From: Taibaiella koreensis
GTDB taxonomy: Bacteria > Bacteroidota > Bacteroidia > Chitinophagales > Chitinophagaceae
NCBI RefSeq assembly: GCF_003545715.1
Contig: NZ_QVNU01000005.1
Span: 186,001-250,000 of the forward strand
Length of the DNA: 64,000 bases
Direction of reading: 5' to 3'
Both the position numbers and the translations under genes were made by a program. Under the pieces are notes generated by a model. The model made no database searches. It was given only the letters and a program-made list of their open reading frames with translations, and had not been told where the DNA came from. Each line of letters begins with the position of its first letter. The first letter of the stretch is position 1. Positions 25,999 through 34,558 of the stretch are shown here, in pieces.

Positions 25999-28251
25999 TT
26001 AATTATTACTGTGTATTATACCCTCTACAAAGTACATATCCATATCACCTTTGTTTTTCGCGTCTATCTTTCCGCGGTAGGTACAGGTGAAATCCTTTCT
26101 CACCAGCTCATAAGTGCTTTCAGAAATATTCACCCTGCCCGGTTCACCGCTTTGCTCCATGCGTGCTGCCGTATTTACGGTGTCGCCCCAGATATCGTAA
26201 GCAAATTTCTTCACGCCGATAATACCGGCGATAAGACTTCCGGAGTTGATCCCGATCCGGATGTCCAATCCATGCGCTACGGCTTGCTTCCGTTGCTTTA
26301 CAAATGCAATGATATCCAGCGCTGCCTTGACCGCATTCTCAGCATGGGCTTCTTTTTCCACCGGCAAGCCGCTCACCGCCAGGTAGGCATCCCCGATCGT
26401 CTTGATCTTTTCAAGCCCATATTTTTCCATGATACGGTCAAAGGCCGTGAAGTAAATATTCAGCTCATTGACCAGGTCCTGCACCCCAAGCCGCTCCGAT
26501 ACCTGGGTGAAGCTGACGAAATCCGTAAATAAAACCGTTGCATTGTTATATTGCTGCGCTACCGAATGGCCGTTGGCCTTCAGTTCCTCGGCAACTTCGG
26601 CAGGTAGTATATTGAGCAGCAGGTCATCGCTTCGTTTCTTTTCATCGGCTATTTTGCGGTTATCCCTTCGCTTCTGGCTATAGCCATACCCCGCAATTCC
26701 CGCCAGCACAAGGAGCACGCCTGCACCCAGCAGCGACATATTGCGGGTATTGCGCGACTTCCTGAGCCTTGCGAGCGAAAGCGCTCTTTCCTTTTCCTCG
26801 TTAGCCTTGGCCAGCGCTATGCCTTGTTCATATTTTGTTTGGGCAACTTCCCGGCTACGGGTATATTCCGCTTCAATGGCTTTCCGCTTCAGCTCTTCTT
26901 CAAACAACAATTCCTTGCGCTCCACTTCTGTCTTAGCCAGGGCACGTTTCTTTTCGTATTCAAACCGGAGCGCATTCAGTTCCATTTCTTTTTCCAATTC
27001 GATACGCCTTTGCTCTTCTTTCAGGCGAAGGGAATCTCTCGATTTTTCAAAGGCGTACTTCGCTTCGACGGCAACAAATTGCTTCAGATTATCTGCGCTG
27101 GCAAAGCTATCTTTATAATCGATATAAGCCCTGTAATCGTTCAAGGCGCCCTCGTAGTCGCCCATAGCCTGCCGTACATACGACATGGTCTGAAGCATAC
27201 GCGACAGCTCAACATAGTTGACCGTGGCCTTCCGGTAATCCTGTGCGTAGGTTTCCATTTTCCCTATCGCGTCCACAAGTATTTTTCGTTGTTCTGTATT
27301 CAGCACGGGTTTATCATCCACAAGCGATACCGACCGGAATAATTCGGCACATCGGATGCGCTCTACGGAAAAACCATAGAAAGCCATCAGCTCCGTATCA
27401 TTCAGCTCCCGGGCGAGCGATAATGATTTACTGCTAAGCGCCAGAATATTTTTCGTATCGTCGCCGGCCGCGTACAGATTGCCCAGGCGCATGTAAAGCG
27501 CAGCAAGCTTCGCTTTATCATTAAGCCGGGTATACGTTTGCAAGGAACGGTTATAATAAACCTTAGCACTGTCCGGTTGCCCTGAAGTGGAATAATATTC
27601 TCCTATATTGATCTGCAGGCTGGCGATCATCGAGGTATCGCGGGCAGCCTCATATTGGCGCAATGCCGCGTCGTATTGCTGCATAGCCATACCCATATTG
27701 CCATTCAGATGATAAAAATAGCCGGTATAGTAATAAGCAGTGCCTATCATCTTCGGATCATTTTCTTTTTGCCCCAGACGCAGCAGCTTTTGGGCATTGT
27801 CCAGGCCCTTCGCTGTAAGACCGGCCCTGTTGTAGGTTGTGATCAGATTGGCAAACCCCATCGATAATAGCTGTTTATCGCCACTTTTCTCTGCCGCCGC
27901 CACCGCCTCTTCCAGGTAGACCAAAGCGTTTTTTGTGTCCAGCTTCATATTGTAACCCTGTGCAATATTGGTTTTCACCTTCGCTATCGCCTTAATATCT
28001 TTTACGCGCTCCTGGTACGCCAGCGACTGCCTCAACAAAGCGATCGCCTCGTCATAGGCCTTTCTGGCCAATAGTTTCCGGCCCAGGTCCAGTTGCCAAT
28101 AAGCCTTTGCACTGTCGTTGCCCGCTGTTGCAAGCTTATTCCTGATCTCCGCGATCTGCTGCGCGGCCGTATCCACCGGCTGACCATAGGTAAAACCGAC
28201 GCATCCTGCCTGTAATAAAATCCCGGCTAAAAAGGCAATCCAATACTTCAT
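25999..28251 (-). CDS. TPR-containing class III adenylate cyclase
   Basis: 750 residues from the ATG at 28251, which begins a signal peptide (MKYWIAFLAGILLQAGCVGF...GQ). About 400 residues of TPR-like helical pairs (for example AYWQLDLGRKLLARKAYDEAIALLRQSL) are followed by a charged coiled coil and one membrane segment (MSLLGAGVLLVLAGIAGYGY). Next is the cyclase-transducer-like stretch LLLNILPAEVAEELK, and then the catalytic domain in the last 180 residues. Both metal Asp (LFTDFVSFT, TIGDAY), the adenine-selecting Lys (EKIKTIGDAY) and Asp (YDIWGDTVN), and the Asn/Arg transition-state pair (TVNTAARM) are present. A periplasmic TPR input is unusual. Last cyclase in the series, 10 bp after the preceding gene. 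Confidence 0.9.
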   Translation of the reverse strand: MKYWIAFLAGILLQAGCVGFTYGQPVDTAAQQIAEIRNKLATAGNDSAKAYWQLDLGRKLLARKAYDEAIALLRQSLAYQERVKDIKAIAKVKTNIAQGYNMKLDTKNALVYLEEAVAAAEKSGDKQLLSMGFANLITTYNRAGLTAKGLDNAQKLLRLGQKENDPKMIGTAYYYTGYFYHLNGNMGMAMQQYDAALRQYEAARDTSMIASLQINIGEYYSTSGQPDSAKVYYNRSLQTYTRLNDKAKLAALYMRLGNLYAAGDDTKNILALSSKSLSLARELNDTELMAFYGFSVERIRCAELFRSVSLVDDKPVLNTEQRKILVDAIGKMETYAQDYRKATVNYVELSRMLQTMSYVRQAMGDYEGALNDYRAYIDYKDSFASADNLKQFVAVEAKYAFEKSRDSLRLKEEQRRIELEKEMELNALRFEYEKKRALAKTEVERKELLFEEELKRKAIEAEYTRSREVAQTKYEQGIALAKANEEKERALSLARLRKSRNTRNMSLLGAGVLLVLAGIAGYGYSQKRRDNRKIADEKKRSDDLLLNILPAEVAEELKANGHSVAQQYNNATVLFTDFVSFTQVSERLGVQDLVNELNIYFTAFDRIMEKYGLEKIKTIGDAYLAVSGLPVEKEAHAENAVKAALDIIAFVKQRKQAVAHGLDIRIGINSGSLIAGIIGVKKFAYDIWGDTVNTAARMEQSGEPGRVNISESTYELVRKDFTCTYRGKIDAKNKGDMDMYFVEGIIHSNN

Positions 28252-28261
28252 TAATGCAATA

Positions 28262-30274
28262 TTACTGTTTACTCTGTACGAAATACATATCCACTTCACC
28301 CTTATTCTTGGCATTGACCTTGCCGCGGTAAGTAAAGATAAAGTCGTCATCTTTTACCAGCTCATGTGTGCTTTCGGAGATGTTCACCCGACCCGCTTCA
28401 CTGTTGCTTTCCATGCGGGAAGCCATATTTACAGTATCGCCCCATATATCGTAAGCAAATTTCTTTACCCCTACAATGCCCGCCACCAGCGGGCCGGAAT
28501 GAATGCCGGCCCTTAAACAGAATGGCGCCGGCCCCTGTCTGCCGTCGATAAAAGCCACAATTTCCAGTGCTGCCTGCACTGCGTGACGGGCATGCGCTTC
28601 ATCGGCTACAGGCATACCACTCACTGCCAGGTACGCATCGCCAATGGTCTTGATCTTCTCCATGCCATGCTTTTCGATGATCTCGTCAAAAGTACGGAAG
28701 CAATCGTGCAGCTCCCGTACCAGCTCTTCGGGCGTGAGCTGTTCTGCTATATGGGTAAAGTTGACAAAATCGGTAAACAGCACCGACACCTGGTCGAAAT
28801 GCCGGGCTTTGGTAGTGCCATACTCCTTTAGCTCATCAGCCACTTCGGCAGGCAATATATTCAGCAGCAGATCGTCCGACTTTTTCTTTTCCTGCTCTAC
28901 CCTTTGCTTTTGCTGCAATACTTCGCGGGTACGTATTACTACTTCCTGCTCCAGCTCTTCCTGCCGGTTTTCCAGCAGGCGCTGTTTTTCCTGTTCCTGT
29001 TCCAATGTCTTTTCCGACAGCTCCTTTACTCTGACCAGTTGTATCTTAAGATCACGGTTCACTCTTGCAAAGCTCCAGGACAGATAGGCAGACATGCTGA
29101 AGGGCAGACAGAAAACCACCAACATAGAAAGCACCAGCGCGATAATACCTGCAGTACCGTTCAGGCTTAACCATCCGGTGGTATTGCTTATGGTAATGAA
29201 GGCAAACAACAGGGCCGAGCAAAGAATGCCAAAGCCCAGGATACCCGCACCAGCAACCTTTCGCCGTAAAGCGCTTATCACCAGGATCGATGCCTCCACG
29301 ATACAATAAGTGAGCTGCAGCAACAGGAACACCAGACCAAAATGATAATTGGTAAGGAATGTGATGCAAAACACAACAGCAAGGAACAGGATGCTGACCC
29401 CGATCCGTACCTTCGACCAGGAGAACAGCCGGTTGACCAAAAGGCTGAGCATAAAGAAGGAACAGGCCGGGGCCACTATGTAAACAGGCACCAGCACCAG
29501 CTGCGCCCTTTCGCTGCCCAGGGGGCCGGAAAGATAGACTGCTATAAAGAAGAGACCAAGCCCGAGATTGAACAGGGAAAAAATAAGATTGGCATTGTAA
29601 TCCTTATGAAACAGATACATGACCAGGTGGCTCAGGAATAGCGCAAAGAATACCCCGCCGGAGATCAGCAAAAAGAGCGAATAGAAAAGAATGTTGATCT
29701 TCTGCGACAGGAAATAGGTATAGTACTCTGTGAAACGAAGTGAAAAGCCGCCGATATTGTTTTTCCATCCCTTCAGCATTTCTTTGTAATAGAGATTTTC
29801 GTAGCGGAGCGCCAGCACATGTCTGCCGGTATCGGAAAATACAAGTACGGCGGGAAGATAAGGCCGTTCGTACTCCGACCCCTCGCCACCGGCAATCTTA
29901 CCATAAGCATACAATTTGCGTCCGTCAAGATAGATATCCACAGCGCCATTGGTAAATACCTGCAGCAACACCGGTTTGTGTACCATGCTGCTGTCTACCT
30001 GGAACGACAAACGGAACCAGCCGCTTCCTGTAAAGCCCGCCTGGCGGGCCTCTTTTTCGGACCGGATCAACGGCGAAGTTTTGCGCCGGGCTGAATCGTT
30101 CCAATCCCGAGCAGCCCAGGCCTTGTCGTCGCCGGCATGAAATCGCCACAAAGGCGTATCCAGGTCCAGTTGCTGGTAATTGCTGTCAGTAACGATAAGG
30201 CCGCTATGCTGCGCATGAAGAAAGGTAACACAGAGGCATACCGTAAGGGTAAGCAGCAGATATCTTAAGTTCAT
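28262..30274 (-). CDS. 7TM-type class III adenylate cyclase (paralogue 3)
   Basis: 670 residues with a signal peptide (to LHAQ). A galactose-binding-like/7TMR-DISM extracellular domain (GSGWFRLSFQVDSS, then GAVDIYLDGRKLYAYG) precedes seven membrane segments (about 200-395), a long coiled coil and the LLLNILPAEVADELK connector. The catalytic domain has metal Asp in LFTDFVNFT and TIGDAY, Lys in EKIKTIGDAY, and Asp in YDIWGDTVNMASRM, which together predict ATP as substrate. Its ATG overlaps the stop of the upstream cyclase (ATGA). The DNA for its last 70 residues is nearly the same as that of the gene at 30271, pointing to recent duplication or gene conversion. Confidence 0.9.
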   Translation of the reverse strand: MNLRYLLLTLTVCLCVTFLHAQHSGLIVTDSNYQQLDLDTPLWRFHAGDDKAWAARDWNDSARRKTSPLIRSEKEARQAGFTGSGWFRLSFQVDSSMVHKPVLLQVFTNGAVDIYLDGRKLYAYGKIAGGEGSEYERPYLPAVLVFSDTGRHVLALRYENLYYKEMLKGWKNNIGGFSLRFTEYYTYFLSQKINILFYSLFLLISGGVFFALFLSHLVMYLFHKDYNANLIFSLFNLGLGLFFIAVYLSGPLGSERAQLVLVPVYIVAPACSFFMLSLLVNRLFSWSKVRIGVSILFLAVVFCITFLTNYHFGLVFLLLQLTYCIVEASILVISALRRKVAGAGILGFGILCSALLFAFITISNTTGWLSLNGTAGIIALVLSMLVVFCLPFSMSAYLSWSFARVNRDLKIQLVRVKELSEKTLEQEQEKQRLLENRQEELEQEVVIRTREVLQQKQRVEQEKKKSDDLLLNILPAEVADELKEYGTTKARHFDQVSVLFTDFVNFTHIAEQLTPEELVRELHDCFRTFDEIIEKHGMEKIKTIGDAYLAVSGMPVADEAHARHAVQAALEIVAFIDGRQGPAPFCLRAGIHSGPLVAGIVGVKKFAYDIWGDTVNMASRMESNSEAGRVNISESTHELVKDDDFIFTYRGKVNAKNKGEVDMYFVQSKQ

Positions 30275-32310
30275 AAAGCAGCAGGGGAATTAGGGGTGTC
30301 GACAAAATACATATCCACTTCGCCCTTATTCTTGGCATTGATCTTGCCGCGGTAAGTAAAGATAAAGTCGTCATCTTTTATCAGCTCATGTGTACTCTCC
30401 GAGATGTTCACCCGCCCGGCTTCACTATTGCTTTCCATACGGGACGCCATATTTACAGTATCGCCCCATATATCGTAAGCAAACTTCTTTACCCCTACAA
30501 TGCCCGCCACCAGGGAGCCGGAATTGATTCCTACCCTTACTTCGAAGGCAGCCTTTCCGCCACTTCGCGAACGGACAAAATCTAAGATCTCCAGCCCGGC
30601 CTTTACTGCGTGATAAGCATGCCGCTCATCATTAGAGGGCATGCCGCTTACCGCCAGATAGGCATCGCCGATGGTCTTGATCTTTTCCATACGGTTACGC
30701 TCAATAATCTCATCGAAGCCCCTGAAGCATTCATGCAGCTCCTGTACCAGCTCTTCGGGCGACAGGAGCTCGGCAATATGGGTAAAATTGACAAAGTCGG
30801 TGAACAGCACCGATACATGATCGAAATAACGCGCCCTGGTGGCGCCGTTCTCCTTCAACTCTTCAGCAACTTCAGCCGGAAGAATGTTGAGCAGCAGGTC
30901 GTCCGACTTCTTTTTTTCCTGTTCGATCTGTTTCTTCTGCTGCAGTACTTCCTGCGTGCGGGCTGTCACTTCCAATTCCAATGCTTCTTTCTGATTTTCA
31001 AGGATAACCTGTTTCTCTCCCGAAAGTCGCTCCACGGCAGCTACCTGGTCTTTCAGATTCTTGTTGGTATTGGAAAATTTCCAGGCGAGATAGCCGGATA
31101 TAGACAATGGTATGCTGAAAACGAACAGCGCCAGGAAAACGGCCATGAGTGCCAGCGCCCAGGTATTGTCGCCTTTAACGCTGAAGCCACCTGTAGTAGC
31201 AGCCACAACCACAATGAAGATGATAGAGCCAAAAAAGAAGAGAATACCCAGGCCAAGGATCCGGGCCCCGGGCCTTTTCTTTACGATAGCGATAATGATC
31301 AGCACGATCGCCTCCAGGGCCACCAGCAAAAATAAAGCCAGCGGTATGTAGGAAATGATATCGTTGTCGAGAAAAAAGATGAAAGAAAAAAGACTAAGGA
31401 TACAGAACAGGGTTATGATCCGGTAACGCCAGCCGAAGCTGCCGAACAGATGATTGATAAAGGTGCTGAGCCCGAATACAGCCAGCAGCACGCTGAATAC
31501 CCATACCGGGCTAAGCCGCTCCTGCAGGCGCACGTCCACCGTATCGGTGAGCAAAAACAGCAGTATCAGCATCAGGCCTACTCCAAGATTGAACAAGGCA
31601 AAGTAAAGATTGGAACGATCTTCCCTGTAAAAGAGGAACAGCAACAGGTGTATTGCAAAAAGGGCAAGAAACACCGAACCCGTGGGAAGCAACATTACCG
31701 AAATAGCATACATGGTCTTCCGGGCACTCCACATTGCTATTTCAGCCGAAGCTATGCCTACCTGGAAGCCGCTGTTGATGAATATCAGCTGATCCTTATA
31801 GATATCCTTATTCTCATAACGTATGGCCAGCACATAAGTTCCCGGTGATTTTATATTGATCAGCAACGGTTGTTCCTGGTTTTCGTACACCGATTTACCA
31901 TCCCGTTCAAAACTGCCATAAGTATCCAGCAGCACACCATCCAGGTAGATGCTCATTGCTCCGCTGTTGGTGATCTTTATCCCGAGCGGCTTTTGGATGG
32001 CTGCCGAATCGAAATGGACCGTCGTACGGAACCAGCCCGACTGCTTAAAGCCCGATTGCTTTAATACCTTTATTCCCTTTTCTTCAAAGCCGGTATTGAT
32101 AAGTGCCCAATGGCTATCGTCGTAGCCTGCACCGGCCCACTGCGCACTATCGCTCGCATGGAACCGCCAGGGCTTATCAAGCGCCACACTCTGCGCTTTG
32201 CCACGGAACACATCTCCTGTAACATAATAATCGGCGCTATCCGAAGGCAGCCGGGCCATAGCATTACTGTTACACCATAGCAGCAGGAAAAAAAACAGAA
32301 CAGGTTTCAT
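30271..32310 (-). CDS. 7TM-type class III adenylate cyclase (paralogue 2)
   Basis: 679 residues from the ATG at 32310 (a TTG at 32325 only lengthens the signal peptide). Layout matches its neighbours: signal peptide, jelly-roll sensor domain (SGWFRTTVHFDSAAIQ; SGAMSIYLDGVLLDTYG), seven membrane segments, coiled coil, LLLNILPAEVAEELK and a catalytic domain with FTDFVNFT, EKIKTIGDAYLAVSGMP and YDIWGDTVNMASRM. All residues needed for a catalytic homodimer are present, and the Lys/Asp pair predicts adenylate rather than guanylate cyclase activity. It starts 16 bp after the first cyclase stop and overlaps the next one by 4 bp. Confidence 0.9.
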   Translation of the reverse strand: MKPVLFFFLLLWCNSNAMARLPSDSADYYVTGDVFRGKAQSVALDKPWRFHASDSAQWAGAGYDDSHWALINTGFEEKGIKVLKQSGFKQSGWFRTTVHFDSAAIQKPLGIKITNSGAMSIYLDGVLLDTYGSFERDGKSVYENQEQPLLINIKSPGTYVLAIRYENKDIYKDQLIFINSGFQVGIASAEIAMWSARKTMYAISVMLLPTGSVFLALFAIHLLLFLFYREDRSNLYFALFNLGVGLMLILLFLLTDTVDVRLQERLSPVWVFSVLLAVFGLSTFINHLFGSFGWRYRIITLFCILSLFSFIFFLDNDIISYIPLALFLLVALEAIVLIIIAIVKKRPGARILGLGILFFFGSIIFIVVVAATTGGFSVKGDNTWALALMAVFLALFVFSIPLSISGYLAWKFSNTNKNLKDQVAAVERLSGEKQVILENQKEALELEVTARTQEVLQQKKQIEQEKKKSDDLLLNILPAEVAEELKENGATRARYFDHVSVLFTDFVNFTHIAELLSPEELVQELHECFRGFDEIIERNRMEKIKTIGDAYLAVSGMPSNDERHAYHAVKAGLEILDFVRSRSGGKAAFEVRVGINSGSLVAGIVGVKKFAYDIWGDTVNMASRMESNSEAGRVNISESTHELIKDDDFIFTYRGKINAKNKGEVDMYFVDTPNSPAAL

Positions 32311-32326
32311 AGGACTTCTTTTCAAA

Positions 32327-34366
32327 TTACGGCGCCGGCACCCGACTGTTTATACTTTTTTCTACAAAATACATGTCCATCTCCCCTTTATGCTTGGCGT
32401 CAATCTTGCCCCTGTGCGTACATACGAATTCCCCTTTGATGAGCTGGTAAGTATTTTCTGAAATATTGATCCTGCCTGCCGCACTGCTTTGCTCCATACG
32501 CGCAGCAGTATTGACTGTGTCACCCCATATATCGTAAGCAAATTTCTTTACGCCGATAATACCTGCGATGAGGGCGCCGGAATTGATCCCGATGCGGATG
32601 TCCAGGCCATAAGGTACTTGTTTCTGACGGGCCGCAACAAAATCGAGAATGTCCAGCGCGGCGAACACGGCCTGCTGCGCATGTCGCGGATGCGCAACAG
32701 GCAAACCACTCACGGCAAGGTAAGCATCGCCGATCGTCTTTATCTTTTCAAGCCCGTATTTTTCCATAATACGGTCAAATGCCGTGAAATTAATATTTAA
32801 TTCCTCCAGCAGCTCTTCGACACCGAGTTGCTCCGATATACGGGTAAAGTTGACAAAATCGGTAAACAGTACCGTGGCTTCATCATAGAGCTGCGCCTTC
32901 GATTCGCCCTTACGTTTCAGCTCTTCTGCGATCTCTGCAGGGAGAATGTTCAACAGCAGCTCATCCGACTTTTTCTTTTCCAGCTCGATCTCTTTCTTTT
33001 GCCGTACAACTTCGTGGGTACGGGCAACGACTTCTTTTTCCAGCTCCTCTTTCTGGTTTTCCAGGATGCTTTGCTTTTCCCGAGACAGGTGCTCGACCGT
33101 TACCAGCTGCTGCGTCAAATCTTTGCTGGTGGAAGAGAACCGCCAGGCCAGGTAAGACGAAATGGACAGAGGGATAGCAAATATGGACAGTATTACCAAC
33201 AACAGGACATAGCCGGACAAATGGATGCCTCCGCCAAAGATGCTCCAAACAAAAACAAAAAGGAAAACACAGAGAAAGAACAGCACGCCGGCGCCGAGGA
33301 TGAGCGCCCCAGGCATCCTGGTGAAAATTGCTATGAGGATCCGGATAATCGTATAACCCAGCGACAGCAATACCAGCACCGTCATGCCGAGCGAGGAGAA
33401 GTTCGTATTGCAATAGATATCGATCACCGAAATAACGGCTACCACGATGCTTACTGCCAATATGATCCGTAGGAACAATTTCCCTTTGCTGAACAGTTGC
33501 ACGGTAAAGGCACTCAGGGAAAAACAGCCTGCAATGCAGCAGAGCACCATTATGGCCGCGTTACCGTAGCTGTGAAGGAAAACGCGCTCCGATACATACC
33601 CATAATACAGGAGGAACAGGAGCAGGGATACGCTGATATTGAATAGGGCAAAATACAGGTTCGATATTTCTTTCCGGTAAAAGAGGAACAGGAGCAGATG
33701 AACCAGGAACAGGGTAAAAAAAAGCGTCCCGATACCAACCAGGCCCACAGAAGCAACAAGCAAATTGTGCTTTAAGGTCAGCAATAGAAAATCAGGATGA
33801 AAGGGCTCCAGGGAAAATCCCCAGGCAATGTCCTCATACTGTCGCGCAGCCGTGTTCTCATAACGGATGGCCAGCACATGGATGCCGCTGACCGGTACAC
33901 TGATCAATACCGGCGCCGAAGCCAGGCTTACATACCGGGGCTGTCCTTCGTTTTTGAAAGTGCCGATCTTGCCTACCTGCCTGCCGTCAAGATAGATGAT
34001 CATGGCGCCGCTGCCTTTGAACGAAAACGCCACCGGCTGATTAACGACAGCGCTATCGGCCTGTATCCGGAACCGGAACCAGCCGACGCCACCGCTAAGG
34101 CTGTCCCGCAGCGCCTCTGAAGAAAAAAGGGGCGCACATCGTACCCACAGGCTGTCATTGTATGCAGGAAGAGCAAACTGCGGATTATCTTCCGGACTAA
34201 AACGGCATAAATAATTTAAGGAATGGGCAAGACTGAAATTGAATGTAAAGTGTTTGGCGGTCTCCGTATCAAATCCATGCAGGTATATAGTATCCGTTTT
34301 TGCCGGTTCTTTGGCCCCCAGGGTTAACGGAAGTAAAGCGACAAGCAGCAGTAGTATTCTCTTCAT
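32327..34366 (-). CDS. 7TM-type class III adenylate cyclase (paralogue 1, first in operon)
   Basis: 679 residues from the ATG at 34366, where a signal peptide begins (MKRILLLLVALLPLTLGA); codons further upstream overlap the promoter and are not coding. A jelly-roll extracellular domain (GGVGWFRFRIQADSA; SGAMIIYLDGRQVGKIG), seven membrane segments, a coiled coil and LLLNILPAEIAEELK precede the catalytic domain. Catalytic residues lie in LFTDFVNFT, EKIKTIGDAYLAVSGLP and YDIWGDTVNTAARM. Its catalytic domain resembles that of the TPR cyclase at 25999 more than those of its two direct neighbours (FTAFDRIMEKYGLEKIK and TAARMEQS are shared), although its sensor half matches the neighbours. Confidence 0.9.
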   Translation of the reverse strand: MKRILLLLVALLPLTLGAKEPAKTDTIYLHGFDTETAKHFTFNFSLAHSLNYLCRFSPEDNPQFALPAYNDSLWVRCAPLFSSEALRDSLSGGVGWFRFRIQADSAVVNQPVAFSFKGSGAMIIYLDGRQVGKIGTFKNEGQPRYVSLASAPVLISVPVSGIHVLAIRYENTAARQYEDIAWGFSLEPFHPDFLLLTLKHNLLVASVGLVGIGTLFFTLFLVHLLLFLFYRKEISNLYFALFNISVSLLLFLLYYGYVSERVFLHSYGNAAIMVLCCIAGCFSLSAFTVQLFSKGKLFLRIILAVSIVVAVISVIDIYCNTNFSSLGMTVLVLLSLGYTIIRILIAIFTRMPGALILGAGVLFFLCVFLFVFVWSIFGGGIHLSGYVLLLVILSIFAIPLSISSYLAWRFSSTSKDLTQQLVTVEHLSREKQSILENQKEELEKEVVARTHEVVRQKKEIELEKKKSDELLLNILPAEIAEELKRKGESKAQLYDEATVLFTDFVNFTRISEQLGVEELLEELNINFTAFDRIMEKYGLEKIKTIGDAYLAVSGLPVAHPRHAQQAVFAALDILDFVAARQKQVPYGLDIRIGINSGALIAGIIGVKKFAYDIWGDTVNTAARMEQSSAAGRINISENTYQLIKGEFVCTHRGKIDAKHKGEMDMYFVEKSINSRVPAP

Positions 34367-34462
34367 ATTGTCTATTTGAGCAATGACAACAGATCGCTCC
34401 GGATCGTACCCGGTGGCAATGCGGCTTGTAATGCGGGGGATAAAAGGATTTTTGTCCTGGCA

Positions 34463-34493
34463 CAAAAATATTCATTTGCATATAAAAGTCAAA
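34463..34493 (-). promoter_or_regulatory. Promoter of the four-cyclase operon
   Basis: Read on the minus strand: TTTG (34490-34493), 19-bp spacer, TATTTTTG (34463-34470). Both elements and the spacing match the Bacteroidota primary sigma factor promoter. The first cyclase ATG is 97 bp downstream; no other promoter this good is seen inside the operon. Confidence 0.75.
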
Positions 34494-34510
34494 CAATACA
34501 GCAGTAAAAT

Positions 34511-34537
34511 AAAAACGCCGGAACCTTAGTCCCGGCA
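34511..34537 (-). terminator. Terminator of T9SS gene at 34559
   Basis: Short GCCGG/CCGGC stem (34517-34521 with 34532-34536) with a 10-nt loop. On the minus strand it is followed by GTTTTTATTTT. It lies 22 bp after the stop and just upstream of the cyclase promoter. Confidence 0.6.
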
Positions 34538-34558
34538 TTAATATCAGCTTGCAGCAAT

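Noticed and set aside
25999-34366. Guanylate cyclase activity for the tandem cyclases
   Set aside because: The substrate-selecting positions are Lys and Asp in all four proteins, the adenine type, not the Glu and Cys of guanylate cyclases.
25999-34366. Anti-phage cyclic nucleotide (Pycsar-type) system
   Set aside because: Those systems pair one cytoplasmic cyclase, usually for pyrimidines, with a toxic effector. Here four membrane receptors have adenine-type sites and no clear killer protein.
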